The notes: generated by a model from the sequence alone, not told the origin. DNA of 64,000 nt from Vulcanimicrobiota bacterium (GCA_003151115.1 PLWS01000005.1:310001-374000), one strand, 5' to 3'; counted from the stretch's first letter, positions 44,337 to 53,627 are shown. Made by a program: numbers and translations.

Positions 44337-45029
44337 ATGATAGTCGCCATTCCCGCCGTTCCCCCCATCGTACAACGTGCCTCCAAAGCCTACGTCGCGA
44401 AGCTGCACGGCTATGTTGGCATGCAACGGCATTTTACAACCGACATCAAGGGTGGAGTGGTCTTTCACAGCGAGCAAAGCGACAGTGGAGTTCTGCTTCA
44501 CAACGGATACTTTGCGGCCGCGCAATATTATCGCATCGCGCGGGATGGAAAAGTTTACGATGCCAAACAAATCGCCGATCGGACGAAACAAACCGATGCA
44601 GATTGGCTAGCCGGAAAAGTCTTCTTCAAGGAGCCCTACGATCCGCGGTTTCTGCGCGATTATTCGTTCGCCGAAAGCATGCCATGCGCGGCGTGCCGTT
44701 CAGGTACTGCTGTAGTCACTTTCAGCAGCTCCCTGGCCGATACTCAGCACGGACGCGGTACCATGTGGATCGATCGCGCGACCGGGCGCGTGTCACGATT
44801 GACGTACAGCCCGAATGCGCTGCCTCAACATGCCACGTCCGGCAGCGTCACCGAAACCGGCGGAGCAGCATTACCTGGCCTGTGGTATGTCGTGCGGATC
44901 GACGAAACCTATCACGGACACGTGTTGATATTGAGTGGAGTTGGCACTTTCACTGGCATATTCGATCATTTTCGCCGCTTTTCAACCGCTGCCGCCGCGC
45001 GTTTCGCACTAAGTTCTAAAACGATCTAG
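44337..45029 (+). CDS. Hypothetical protein, 230 residues
   Basis: An intact frame with no recognised family. Features include VAKLHGYVGMQRHFTTDIKGGV near the N-terminus, AESMPCAACRSGTAVVTFSSS with a CAAC pair, and MWIDRATGRVSRLTYSPNALP followed by LPGLWYVVRIDETYHGHV. The pattern 'MWIDRATG-V-RL' resembles DUF/LolA-type outer-membrane lipoprotein proteins. No signal peptide is evident at this start, so the true N-terminus might lie elsewhere. Confidence 0.6.
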   Translation: MIVAIPAVPPIVQRASKAYVAKLHGYVGMQRHFTTDIKGGVVFHSEQSDSGVLLHNGYFAAAQYYRIARDGKVYDAKQIADRTKQTDADWLAGKVFFKEPYDPRFLRDYSFAESMPCAACRSGTAVVTFSSSLADTQHGRGTMWIDRATGRVSRLTYSPNALPQHATSGSVTETGGAALPGLWYVVRIDETYHGHVLILSGVGTFTGIFDHFRRFSTAAAARFALSSKTI

Positions 45030-45066
45030 TTTCTTTCAGCGAAGATCTCGCCGATCTATCCGCTTC

Positions 45067-45513
45067 CTACGTCGAGAAACTTCCCAACGGAACGGCGCTG
45101 CAGCTTCCGGCGTTTTGTTCCGCCAGGAAGGCATTCCACGTTTGCCCCTGCGCCAGTGTTTGCTGCAACTGCGAGCTGTAGTAGAAGTCCGAAGCGTACG
45201 GATGCGGCCCGTTCGGATCCGCGACCAGATTCAATTGACCGCCCTGGATCTGCGTGCCGAATCCGTTGCTGACGTAGACGTACCAGTTCTGGTACGTGCT
45301 ATATAGGTTGTTGCTGTTGCCGTTCGCCACCAGCGTTATTTGGCTCAAGTTTGATACGCCGCTTTGACCGGCTAGCGGACTCGCGAGTTGAACCTGCGTG
45401 CCCGTGTTGCATGGCAGGATGCCACCGATGCCGCCAATGAGGCCGCCGGTGCCGCTGCATGCAGCTACGCTCACCGCCAGCGTGAGCAAGATCGCCAATC
45501 GTCCAAGGGACAT
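45067..45513 (-). CDS. Small lipoprotein, paralog of 24718-25191
   Basis: A 148-residue lipoprotein (lipobox VAACSGT). It has the same layout as the plus-strand paralog: Gly-rich linker (GGLIGGIGGIL), ITLVANGNSNNL, and the block ADPNGPHPYASDFYYSS. Overall similarity is moderate and spread over the whole length, so the pair is an old duplication. Function unknown. Confidence 0.75.
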   Translation of the reverse strand: MSLGRLAILLTLAVSVAACSGTGGLIGGIGGILPCNTGTQVQLASPLAGQSGVSNLSQITLVANGNSNNLYSTYQNWYVYVSNGFGTQIQGGQLNLVADPNGPHPYASDFYYSSQLQQTLAQGQTWNAFLAEQNAGSCSAVPLGSFST

Positions 45514-45714
45514 GTCGCTAGTCCTCCGGATCTATAATAAGTTCTACATATCCAGGTTTCCTGAGAAGCGCCCAGTCCGTTTGCACATCCACCTTTTTCG
45601 TACGCAGGCAAGGCTGCTAAGCGTCTGCTAAGCGTCTGCTAAGCGTCTGCTGTCAGGGTCATCCACTCAGAGCCTGTGACGTCGGGCGGTCAACTAGAGT
45701 CTCACACGAACACC

Positions 45715-45744
45715 AGAAAGCCCCGCGTTCCTGCGGGGCTTTCT
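45715..45744. terminator. Bidirectional-type terminator hairpin
   Basis: AGAAAGCCCCGC (45715-45726) and GCGGGGCTTTCT (45733-45744) form a 12-bp stem with a 6-base loop. The flanking A and T runs fit a rho-independent terminator in either direction. It separates the lipoprotein gene at 45067 from the small secreted gene at 45860. Confidence 0.75.
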
Positions 45745-45779
45745 ACGAAAACGCCCTTCACATTAGGGCGAAAATTTGT

Positions 45780-45804
45780 GTAGCCCCAACGGGATTCGAA
45801 CCCG
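45780..45804 (-). other. Partial tRNA 3' end (att-like scar), copy 1
   Basis: Read on the minus strand, this gives a T arm with loop (CGGGTTCGAATCCCG) followed by TTGGGGCTAC, the 3' acceptor half of a tRNA. No 5' half pairs with it. Close copies lie at 52410-52436 and 54440-54464. Such truncated tRNA ends are typical of tyrosine recombinase attachment sites left by integrative elements. Confidence 0.65.
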
Positions 45805-45859
45805 AACTCAGGGGCGTTATATTTCTGTTAGTAGATCTAAAACCAGAAGTGCATTATGG

Positions 45860-46207
45860 TTAGTCACACTGGTAGACGAATTCGCCGTTAAATGGTAGGG
45901 AGATTTCGTATCTCGGGTTGTGCGTAAGCGGGGCAAACCCCGTGTTGTCGTTGTGAATGGTGTAGCCATTGGAACACACGGGGGGTTTGCTCGAGCACGT
46001 GTACACGTGAGGTTTATTGCCGGCTAAAGCCGTGAACCCGCTCGTGCAAGTCTGCGTAAGCTTGGTGGCTCCGGTGTATAGGTGCGCAGGCGCAGCAGAG
46101 GCGCCCATGGTGATTCTACTGCCGGTGATCATTCCTACAATCAATGTACACGTCGCTAGGGTGAAAATCAGGCCAAATTTTGGCCCGAAGGCGATCAGTT
46201 GTCTCAA
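45860..46207 (-). CDS. Secreted Cys-rich hypothetical protein
   Basis: A 115-residue exported protein: an N-terminal hydrophobic segment (FGLIFTLATCTLIVGMITG) and a mature part with five Cys (TQTCTSG, YTCSSKPPVCSNGY, YQCD). Disulfides are likely. The motif HVYTCSSKPPVCSNGY is the most distinctive. Unknown family. It begins 45 bases after the neighbouring carboxypeptidase-regulatory-like gene and reads in the same direction. Confidence 0.6.
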   Translation of the reverse strand: MRQLIAFGPKFGLIFTLATCTLIVGMITGSRITMGASAAPAHLYTGATKLTQTCTSGFTALAGNKPHVYTCSSKPPVCSNGYTIHNDNTGFAPLTHNPRYEISLPFNGEFVYQCD

Positions 46208-46252
46208 ATTAGGCGCTCCTTACAAAGCACAAAGAACGAAGGTTAGAACTGG

Positions 46253-46696
46253 CTATTTCGCTCCCGCTCCCTGCGTAATCGTTGCTGCCACGGTCTGCAG
46301 TTTGTCTCCCGATACGATGAACCGAATGGAAAACGACAGCTGTTCCGCGTTCATCGAACGGGTGTTGGGTATAGGGGACTCGTTCTCAGAGATTGTCGCT
46401 TGCCCCGGAACATTGATTTTGATAACGACCGTCGGCTTCTTGGAGATCGGCGCGCGCGCCGTGGAGCCGTCTCCCCAATTGATCGTACCGACTGTAAGCC
46501 GATACTTTCCGGGCTTCACATTTTGAAATACGGCCACGCCCGCGCGATTCGTTTTCGCCTGTGCGATGAGCACGCTGCCCGGGTCGCCCTCCAAGCCGAT
46601 GGGTACGCCGGGAATTGGGTCACCTTGTTTTGCAAACACCGGCGAAGCGATCAAGCCTGCCGCAAGGAACGCGCCAACAACGAAGGCAGCTTTCAT
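46253..46696 (-). CDS. Secreted protein with carboxypeptidase-regulatory-like (Cna-B-type) domain
   Basis: A 147-residue exported protein (signal peptide ending PVFAK). The mature region is a beta-sandwich of the transthyretin-like/CarboxypepD_reg class: IPGVPIGLEGDPGSVLIAQAKTNRAGVAVFQNVKPGKYRLTV. The second half, KINVPGQATI to TVAATITQGAGAK, adds more strands. A broken copy lies on the minus strand at 37750-37960. Confidence 0.75.
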   Translation of the reverse strand: MKAAFVVGAFLAAGLIASPVFAKQGDPIPGVPIGLEGDPGSVLIAQAKTNRAGVAVFQNVKPGKYRLTVGTINWGDGSTARAPISKKPTVVIKINVPGQATISENESPIPNTRSMNAEQLSFSIRFIVSGDKLQTVAATITQGAGAK

Positions 46697-46882
46697 CTGG
46701 ACTCCTTGTGCGTTTCACTGCCGACCAAAGCAAACCAATCCACGAGCTGCGCGTGGATGTTCACGACGTGCACAGATTGGCGGACGGCGATCCAAATGCT
46801 ACGGCGTGAGCCCAACTTCGAATGCTTCATCGAACCCACGGGTGAGAAAGTGTGTCAGGTTTCTTCCCGTCCATCTGCGCCG

Positions 46883-48400
46883 TTAATGGCAGTAAGGTGC
46901 GACGTACTGATCCTTCCCGGCAAAAAAATCGACCGTTCCACTGCTCGTTGTCGCCGCAGGCACGGTAAACGAATTGCCGGATGGCGTTACTTCATTTATT
47001 CCAAGATTCGTCATGCTTGCCCATTGCGGTGGGGCATTGCCCCCAAGCGATGCATAGATCGCGTAGCCGCAATGCGTTCCCGGAAAAGAGCCGGTAGTGG
47101 TCATGGTAACGGCGGGTGTTTGGCTGAACTTTAAATCATAGGTCGGATAGACGTAGCTTGAAGTTATATCGAGATAGATCAGTACCGTGCCGATCGAACT
47201 CGGTAACGCGCCGGGGCGGAAGGTTCCTGTGATTTGCGAGAACGTTCCCCAGGCCATCGTCATATACGAGGACGACGTTGCGTCATTCGATCCGAATGTC
47301 ACCGTTCCAGTATACGTATTATCCGCGGGCAATATCGACATCGGCTGAGAACCGGTAGGGGTTACATTACCCGATGTTCCTCCGCCGGTAAGCACCGACG
47401 TGCTGGTGGCGGGCGTCGAGAAAATGCCGCCGTTGGCGGCCAAAACGTAGAGCACTGGGCCGCCTTGGTTTGAGTAGCCGACGGTAAGTCCAACTCCGGC
47501 ACCGGGCTGGAGCAACCACCCGCCCGAGTTCAGATCGTAATAGTAGATGCTGCTACCGTTCGCATTGGCGGGGTAGCTCAGAACGAACAGGCCGCTGTTG
47601 AGCGTAGGCGCGATCGCCGATGCCGAGCCTGCAATCTGCGCGAAAGTCGCATCGGCTAAATTTTCGTACCAAATGCCGCCGGCAGAGTTTAAAATGAAGA
47701 GGTTGCCGCTCAAAGTATTGCTGCCGACGGATCCACTGCCGATCGAGTACGGAGTGTTCAGATCCCACGAGCCCGCGAGCGTCACGCCGGAGCCCGGCAC
47801 TTGGCTCCAGCTCCCGTTGTAGTTCCAAATAGCTTTATCGGCGCCGCTGCCGCCGTTTGTTGTCACATACACCGACCCGTCCAGCCCCGCCGTTACCGCT
47901 GCGGCGCCGCCGCCCAGTGCGGTCCAGCTGGTACCGTTATACGTATAGACGCCGCCGCCCGAGTTAATGACGTCGATTTGATTGCCGGCGGGGCTTCCGG
48001 CCGTGGCGACGGGGGCGACGGCTGCAATATGCTGGGCGAGCCCGGAGATGTTCGTCCACGTTCTGTTGGAGTAGTGCCAGATATACTTATCAGGACCACT
48101 CGGTAGAGTTGAGAGCGCCCATAACGTTCCGTCCGGAGCGGCTGCAATTTCGCTTGCCGAACCGGCGATTTGCGTGAAGTGCAAGCTTTGAAGCGCAAGA
48201 GCGTTGGGTTTGTCCGGCGGCAGCATCGCGCTTGATGGAAGGATCGCCGTGTGCGCCATAGGCGCAGCCGGAATCGACGCAGGCGAGATCGATTGCAGCA
48301 TAAGCTGTTGCGGTGGCAGAGTCGAATGAGCGCCACCCGAACACGAACTCAGACCGATTGCGAAAACGATGGGAGCTAAACGAATCGCGCGTACAGACAT
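46883..48400 (-). CDS. Tectonin-repeat lipoprotein with a distinct C-terminal domain
   Basis: A 505-residue lipoprotein (lipobox LSSCSGG). Residues about 60-325 are tectonin-like repeats (APDGTLWALST, WHYSNRTWTNISGLA, VYTYNGTSWTALGGG, SAGGIWYENLAD, IYYYDLNSGGW). After a short linker the C-terminal 150 residues form a domain unlike Vgb or GH64: FGSNDATSSSYMTMAWGTF, IYLDITSSYVYPTYDLKF, HCGYAIYASLGG. So this is the same anchor and propeller with a third kind of C-terminal module. It diverges from 48557. Confidence 0.8.
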   Translation of the reverse strand: MSVRAIRLAPIVFAIGLSSCSGGAHSTLPPQQLMLQSISPASIPAAPMAHTAILPSSAMLPPDKPNALALQSLHFTQIAGSASEIAAAPDGTLWALSTLPSGPDKYIWHYSNRTWTNISGLAQHIAAVAPVATAGSPAGNQIDVINSGGGVYTYNGTSWTALGGGAAAVTAGLDGSVYVTTNGGSGADKAIWNYNGSWSQVPGSGVTLAGSWDLNTPYSIGSGSVGSNTLSGNLFILNSAGGIWYENLADATFAQIAGSASAIAPTLNSGLFVLSYPANANGSSIYYYDLNSGGWLLQPGAGVGLTVGYSNQGGPVLYVLAANGGIFSTPATSTSVLTGGGTSGNVTPTGSQPMSILPADNTYTGTVTFGSNDATSSSYMTMAWGTFSQITGTFRPGALPSSIGTVLIYLDITSSYVYPTYDLKFSQTPAVTMTTTGSFPGTHCGYAIYASLGGNAPPQWASMTNLGINEVTPSGNSFTVPAATTSSGTVDFFAGKDQYVAPYCH

Positions 48401-48556
48401 TCAAGCCTCCGCCAAAGAGAATGGGCCCGCCGAATAACTTCTAGTGGGTCGCAGACGGGCTCGCTTAGCCGTTTACAGTAAAATCTCCCGCAACGGCCGG
48501 TCCCGGCGTATATTAAGGAAGGCGAGCCACGTTCGGCGGGGAAAGCTCGAGCGGCT

Positions 48557-50422
48557 ATGAGTGTCCGTCTCTATTTCATTTCCGCACTTGCGTTTACCGT
48601 CGTCCTGGCGGGATGCTCAAGCTCACGACAGATGACTCCGCAGACCGGCGGCGTCATGCTCGCTACGCCGCAGTCGGTTTCACCTGGCTCCATCGCCGCC
48701 CCGCCCATGGCCAAAACCGCGATTCTTCCGGCCAGCGTTATGAACGTCAAACCGCAGAGTGCGATTCAGGGTGCGAATTGGACGCAGATTTCTGGTGCGG
48801 CAAGTTACGCCGCCGCCGCTCCGGACGGTTCACTCTGGGTGCTCTCAACGGGGACCTCAGGAACCGACAAGTACATCTGGCATTATGTGGGCGGAACGTG
48901 GACGAATATTTCCGGGCTGGCCTTGCGGCTATCGGTGGCGCCCGACGGCACGCTCTACGCGATCAACTCTGGCGGCGGAGCTTACTCGTATAGCGGCGGA
49001 ACATGGACCGCGCTGGGCGGCGGATGCAGCGACATCACCGCTGCTTCGGACGGCTCGATCTACGTGCTCTCCAACGGCAATTCTGCCGGCAGCGATCAAG
49101 CGATTTGGCATTACACTTCCAGTTGGTCCCAAGTGCCGGGTTCGGGCGTACGCATCGCCGCGTCGTGGGATCCGAATAGTTTCACGCTGTCGAATGGCAC
49201 CGTATCGGCCAATGGTTTGTACGTACTCAACTCCATCGGCAGCATCTATTATAAGAATCCCAATAACAGTTTCGTGCAGCTCCCCGGGAGCGCATCGGCA
49301 GTCGCACCGACGACCATCGGCGGGGTCTTCGTGCTCGGTTATCCCACCGATAGCAGCGGCAACGTTATCTACTATTACGATCTCAACGCTCAGGGCTGGA
49401 GTGCGCTGAGTGGATCCGGAGTCAGCATCTCGACCGACGGCGCGCACCTTTATGCGATCGGAAGCTCGGGCGGTATTTTTTCGACGCCGGTCAAGACAAC
49501 GAGTGGCACGATCACCGAGTATGCAATCACGCCGTTCTCTCAGCCGATGGGCATCACCGCTGGTCCGGACGGGAACCTCTGGTTCACGGAGTCTGCTCAG
49601 GTCGCCAATAAGATCGGCAAAATCACGCCGGGCGGCACGTTGAGCGAATATGTGATTCCAACGAGCAATGCCGGCGCTTCCGGAATCGCCGCAGGCTCCG
49701 ATGGCAATCTTTGGTTCACCGAATCGTCGACGAACCTTTTTGGCGGAACCGCCAGTAATAAGATCGCAAAAATTACGGTCGGCGGCGCATTCACCGAGTA
49801 CGTAATCCCGACGGCCAACGCGCAGGCGACAGGTATCGCGGCGGGCCCCGACGGTAATCTCTGGTTTACCGAATACAACAGCAACAAGATCGGCAGGATC
49901 ACGACAAGCGGCACGATCACGGAATTTGCGATTCCGACAAATACGTCAGGGCCGGCGGGCATCGCGGCGGGCGCCGACGGTAACCTCTGGTTTACCGAAA
50001 GCTCTAGCAGCAAGATCGGGAAGATCACCACGAGCGGCGTGATCACCGAGTTTTCGATTCCGAGCGGTTCGGGGGCTTCAGGCATTGCTGCAGGACCGGA
50101 CGGCAATCTGTGGTTCACGGAAAACGGTGGGCTCTTCGGAAGCAGCAGCGAGATCGGAAAGATCACGACTGCCGGCGTCTTCACTGAATATGCGATTCCG
50201 ACCGCCAACGCGAACGCTGGAGGCATAGCTGCGGGCCCAGACGGGAACCTCTGGTTTACTGAAAGCAGCGGCAACAAGATCGCTAAGATCACCCCGACCG
50301 GCACGATCACCGAGTACGCGTTTCCGACAAGCGGCCAAAAGCCGAATGCCATTGTGGCGGGACCGGACGGCAACCTTTGGTTCACGAGCCTTGCAAACAA
50401 GGTGGGGAAGATTGCCCCGTAG
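48557..50422 (+). CDS. Dual-propeller lipoprotein: tectonin plus Vgb repeats (copy B)
   Basis: A 621-residue lipoprotein (lipobox LAGCSSS). It is very similar to 38005-39873, including the segment PASVMNVKPQSAIQG (NVRPQSAIQG there), the tectonin repeats and the C-terminal Vgb repeats. The Vgb half has about eight repeats, each with NLWFTE. A close paralog follows directly at 50459 in the same orientation, with 36 bases between. Confidence 0.87.
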   Translation: MSVRLYFISALAFTVVLAGCSSSRQMTPQTGGVMLATPQSVSPGSIAAPPMAKTAILPASVMNVKPQSAIQGANWTQISGAASYAAAAPDGSLWVLSTGTSGTDKYIWHYVGGTWTNISGLALRLSVAPDGTLYAINSGGGAYSYSGGTWTALGGGCSDITAASDGSIYVLSNGNSAGSDQAIWHYTSSWSQVPGSGVRIAASWDPNSFTLSNGTVSANGLYVLNSIGSIYYKNPNNSFVQLPGSASAVAPTTIGGVFVLGYPTDSSGNVIYYYDLNAQGWSALSGSGVSISTDGAHLYAIGSSGGIFSTPVKTTSGTITEYAITPFSQPMGITAGPDGNLWFTESAQVANKIGKITPGGTLSEYVIPTSNAGASGIAAGSDGNLWFTESSTNLFGGTASNKIAKITVGGAFTEYVIPTANAQATGIAAGPDGNLWFTEYNSNKIGRITTSGTITEFAIPTNTSGPAGIAAGADGNLWFTESSSSKIGKITTSGVITEFSIPSGSGASGIAAGPDGNLWFTENGGLFGSSSEIGKITTAGVFTEYAIPTANANAGGIAAGPDGNLWFTESSGNKIAKITPTGTITEYAFPTSGQKPNAIVAGPDGNLWFTSLANKVGKIAP

Positions 50423-50458
50423 GTTCGATCGCATCGCGCGCGCTATATTGGAGCGTTT

Positions 50459-52366
50459 ATGAGTGTTCGTTCTTTCTTATTTTCCGCACTTGCATTTACC
50501 GTCGTCTTGGCGGGATGCTCGGGCTCAAGACACGTGACGCCGCAGACCGGCGGCGTCATGCTCGACACGTTGAAGTCGGTTTCTCCCGGTTCAATAACAC
50601 CGGCGCCGATGGCGCACACCGCGATTCTTCCGGCCAGCGTCATGGCCGTAAAACCGCAAAGCACCATTCTGGATCCGACCTGGACGCAGCTTCCCGGCGC
50701 CGGTATTTTCGCAGCCGCCGATCCCTATGGGACGCTGTGGGTACTTTCAAGTCAGCCCAGCGGTCCGGATAAATATATTTGGCATTACGCGAACGGAGCG
50801 TGGACCAATATTTCTGGGCTGGCATCGCGCCTTGCGGTTTCACCGGCTGACGGAACGTTGTACGCGCTGAATTCCGGCGGCGGAACATACCACTACAGCA
50901 ACGGGGTATGGACGGCTCTCGGCGGTGGCGCAACCGACATTTCAGTCGCCGTTGACGGCTCGTTTTACGTGCTCTCCAACGGAAATTCCGCGGGCAGCGA
51001 TCAAGCGATATGGCATTTCGCGAATGGTTTCTGGAACCAAGTACCCGGCTCCGGAGTGAAGATTGCCGCTCCTTTAGATATTCAGAGTTACACGCTTTCG
51101 AGCGGAGCCATATCGGGCTTCGGCTTGTACATTCTTAATTCGATCGGCAGTATCTACTACGAAAATTCAAATAACAGTTTCGTGCAATTGCCGGGGAGTG
51201 CATCGGCGGTGGCTCCGACGACAAACGGCGGTGTTTTCGTGCTCGGTTATCCCTTCAGCAGCAGCGGCAATTCACCGTACTATTTTGACTTAAGCGCTCC
51301 CGGCTGGACATTGCTAAGCGGCTTGGGTGTTAGCATTTCGGCTGACAGCACGCACCTCTACGCCATCGGTTCGACCGGAGCTATTTACGTTTCTCCCATT
51401 ACGCGCACAACCGGGACTATTGCCGAGTATTCGCTTCCAACGACCACGTGGGCCGATCACTCAGTATCTTCGCCTCGAGCTGAAAGCCTCGCCGCAGGGC
51501 CGGACGGTAATCTCTGGTTTACGGAGGGTGAGCGTTATGCGTCCACTTGTTCTAATCATATCGGAAAAATCACCACGGGCGGCACCGTGACCGAGTATCT
51601 CCTGCCCAACGTTAACGCCGACCCCTGCGTAATCGCCACGGGCTCGGACGGCAACCTCTGGTTTGCCGAATTCAACCAGAACAAGATCGGGAAGATTTCC
51701 ACTGGGGGAACGGGGGTCTCAGAGTATCCGATACCAACGGCTAACGCATGTTCGTGCTTCATCGCTGGGGGGCCCGACGGGAACGTCTGGTTTACGGAAA
51801 CCAACAGTAACAAAATCGGCAGGATCACTACAAGCGGCACGATCATTGAATTTGTGATCCCCACGGCGAACGCGCTTCCGGGCGGGCTGGTGGCCGGCCC
51901 GGACGGCAACGTGTGGTTTACCGAAGAGTCTAGCCGCAAGATCGGGAAAATCACCCCGAGCGGCACGATCAGCGAGTATCCGCTTCCAACGACGAGCACG
52001 GGTGCGCCGCTTGAAATCACTGCGGGTCCTGACGGCAATTTATGGTTTACCGAAAACGTCTTGTATGATTACAGCAACATTGGCAAAATTACGACCGCAG
52101 GGGTGATAACCGAGTATGGAGTGCCGACAGTTAACGCGCAGCCCTTCGGGATAACGGCGGGTGCGGACGGTAACCTGTGGTTTGCCGAAAATGGCAGCAA
52201 CAAGGTCGGAAGAATCACAACAAGCGGGTCATTTGCCGAGTACCCACTTCCGAATGGGGACTCGCAACCGCGTGAAATCGCAGCCGGGGCGGACGGTAAA
52301 GTCTGGTTTACCGAATGGAATGCGAATGTGGGCGACGCTTTCCGGATCGGAAAGATCACTCCGTAG
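50459..52366 (+). CDS. Dual-propeller lipoprotein: tectonin plus Vgb repeats (copy C)
   Basis: A 635-residue lipoprotein (lipobox LAGCSGS), tandem partner of 48557. The first 60 residues are nearly identical to copy B; the propeller halves have diverged more. The Vgb blades here include variants such as NVWFTE and ANGSNK. Repetitive codons make the DNA rich in internal direct repeats of about 126 bases, a potential site for recombination with copy B. Confidence 0.87.
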   Translation: MSVRSFLFSALAFTVVLAGCSGSRHVTPQTGGVMLDTLKSVSPGSITPAPMAHTAILPASVMAVKPQSTILDPTWTQLPGAGIFAAADPYGTLWVLSSQPSGPDKYIWHYANGAWTNISGLASRLAVSPADGTLYALNSGGGTYHYSNGVWTALGGGATDISVAVDGSFYVLSNGNSAGSDQAIWHFANGFWNQVPGSGVKIAAPLDIQSYTLSSGAISGFGLYILNSIGSIYYENSNNSFVQLPGSASAVAPTTNGGVFVLGYPFSSSGNSPYYFDLSAPGWTLLSGLGVSISADSTHLYAIGSTGAIYVSPITRTTGTIAEYSLPTTTWADHSVSSPRAESLAAGPDGNLWFTEGERYASTCSNHIGKITTGGTVTEYLLPNVNADPCVIATGSDGNLWFAEFNQNKIGKISTGGTGVSEYPIPTANACSCFIAGGPDGNVWFTETNSNKIGRITTSGTIIEFVIPTANALPGGLVAGPDGNVWFTEESSRKIGKITPSGTISEYPLPTTSTGAPLEITAGPDGNLWFTENVLYDYSNIGKITTAGVITEYGVPTVNAQPFGITAGADGNLWFAENGSNKVGRITTSGSFAEYPLPNGDSQPREIAAGADGKVWFTEWNANVGDAFRIGKITP

Positions 52367-52843
52367 ACCCCTGCGCCATAAGAAAAGCTCGTGGTTACGC
52401 GGTTAAATTCGTAGTCCCAACGGGATTCGAACCCGCGATTGGCGGTCCCGGCCAGCCCCGTCCGCTACCGAACAGTCCGGAAAATAAGGGATTCCGCACG
52501 CTTCGGCTGTTAGGCGTTCCCGCCCAGTCCCGGCCGCTCCCGACCCGTCCGTGACAAAGTGTGACACGCGAGCCTTCAGACGATCTCTGTGAGGCGCCAC
52601 TCACGTTCATGCCGCTCTTGGGGATTGCGGCTTAGATAGCTTGCAGGATGGGTGGGGTCGGTACAACCTCCGGCTTCCACGCCCTGAAGGCCGCGTGCTA
52701 TTGATTCGGTGACGGTCGAGAGCCGTGATGCCTTTGTGGGGTTATTGCTGTTTGGCGAGAATTGGGACCGCTCGACTTTCGGTCGCCGGAACAAAACGCC
52801 GGCGCCGTGCGAAGACGGCGCCGATCCGATGTGGTGGTGACAT
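52367..52843. other. Intergenic 477-base region holding repeats, no gene
   Basis: It holds the tRNA-remnant repeat (52381-52436), the dispersed repeat shared with 43646-43703 (52455-52514), and a GC-rich inverted repeat near 52796-52823. A minus-strand frame at 52576-52794 exists but has no recognisable protein features, so I do not annotate it. Confidence 0.6.
52381..52436 (-). repeat. tRNA 3'-end remnant with shared flank, copy 2
   Basis: Minus-strand T arm GCGGGTTCGAATCCCGT followed by TGGGACTAC, plus a 25-base flank (AGAAAAGCTCGTGGTTACG) that is repeated at 54407-54464. Copies at 45780 and 54440 share the tRNA part. No complete tRNA can be folded here. Confidence 0.65.
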
Positions 52844-53443
52844 ATGAATACTGAATCGCAGTTGCTTAAACAGCTCCGCGAGCGGATCGCCGAACACGCC
52901 CGGACTGCGGAAAACTACGAACGCAAGGGCATCGGTCCGTTGCTCGACGATCCGGTACGCAACCACGCGGAGATCGACGCGAGACGCGTGGAGCTTGATA
53001 AGATCACGAACACGCGCATCCGGCCGACGCTGCTGGAGTGGGAAAAATGCGCAAACACAGCTCGCGCTCGATCTTCGGAAGACGCCCTTGTAAATGGCTG
53101 GGGCAAAGCTTCGCCGGCGGAGCTGCGCAAAGATGCGCAAAAGTTCTGCGATGACGTCGACGACGATTCCCGGCGAGGCGCGAAAGGGCAAGAGCGTCGT
53201 CGACCAAGTATAGAGGTCGTGACCTACGGTCGACCAAGCCTAGCGAAGTTGGAGAAAGAGCATCAGCAGAGACTCGCCGAGAGGAATCTGAGTACCCACG
53301 AGCTCGCGGTCGAGCTCGACATAGATTTGCGCGTACGCGAAGTCCGCGGACCTAGGGAGCACGCGCTTCTCGCGGAGATCGAGATCGAGCGCGAGTGCGA
53401 AATCCGCGGAATGAGCCGTAGCGAGATCTTGGAGGAGAGCTAA
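52844..53443 (+). CDS. Hypothetical charged protein in repeat-flanked segment
   Basis: A 199-residue protein, strongly charged and probably helical or coiled coil (LLKQLRERIAEHARTAENYERKG; KLEKEHQQRLAERNLSTHELAVELDIDLRVREVRGP). No family recognised. It lies between two direct repeats (52381-52436 and 54407-54464) that resemble attachment sites, so it may belong to a small mobile segment. The ATG start is clear. Confidence 0.55.
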   Translation: MNTESQLLKQLRERIAEHARTAENYERKGIGPLLDDPVRNHAEIDARRVELDKITNTRIRPTLLEWEKCANTARARSSEDALVNGWGKASPAELRKDAQKFCDDVDDDSRRGAKGQERRRPSIEVVTYGRPSLAKLEKEHQQRLAERNLSTHELAVELDIDLRVREVRGPREHALLAEIEIERECEIRGMSRSEILEES

Positions 53444-53453
53444 GCGCCTTCCT

Positions 53454-53627
53454 TTGGTATTCGCTCCGCGCCACTTATCGCGGCTGCCGAACTTCGATTA
53501 CGCCGCGCGCGAATTCCGGAAGTTCGTCCAAGAAGAGTACGGGTTTTACCGGGAGGCAACCACATTACGAACGCTCGTTGATTGCCGACGCTTAGAAGCC
53601 GAGGTTTCAGAGCTGATCCGTCGTTAA
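53454..53627 (+). CDS. Small hypothetical protein (57 residues)
   Basis: Starts with TTG ten bases after the preceding stop and encodes a basic, helical-looking sequence with NFDYAAREFRKFVQEEYGFY and a C-terminal LEAEVSELIRR. It reads in the same direction as the preceding gene and may be part of the same transcript. Low support. Confidence 0.35.
   Translation: MVFAPRHLSRLPNFDYAAREFRKFVQEEYGFYREATTLRTLVDCRRLEAEVSELIRR

Larger units (their letters stand above)
45514..45859. other. Intergenic region with tandem repeat, terminator and tRNA remnant
   Basis: No gene in these 346 bases. It holds an 11-base unit GCTAAGCGTCT three times in tandem (45616-45648), a strong hairpin (next entry) and a partial tRNA 3' end at 45780-45804 (separate entry). 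A second small inverted repeat CGCCCT/AGGGCG lies at about 45751-45770. Confidence 0.7.

Noticed and set aside
38005-52366. CRISPR array as an explanation of regular repeats
   Set aside because: The repeats of about 126 bases are in coding frame and encode propeller blades; no 25-40 base repeat with unique spacers or cas gene was found.
52408-52500. A complete tRNA gene at 52.4 kb
   Set aside because: Only the T arm and 3' acceptor half can be built; no anticodon arm or matching 5' acceptor strand exists.
52576-52794. Minus-strand 72-residue frame near the tRNA remnant, considered as an integrase end
   Set aside because: No tyrosine recombinase motif (R, HxxR, Y) is visible.
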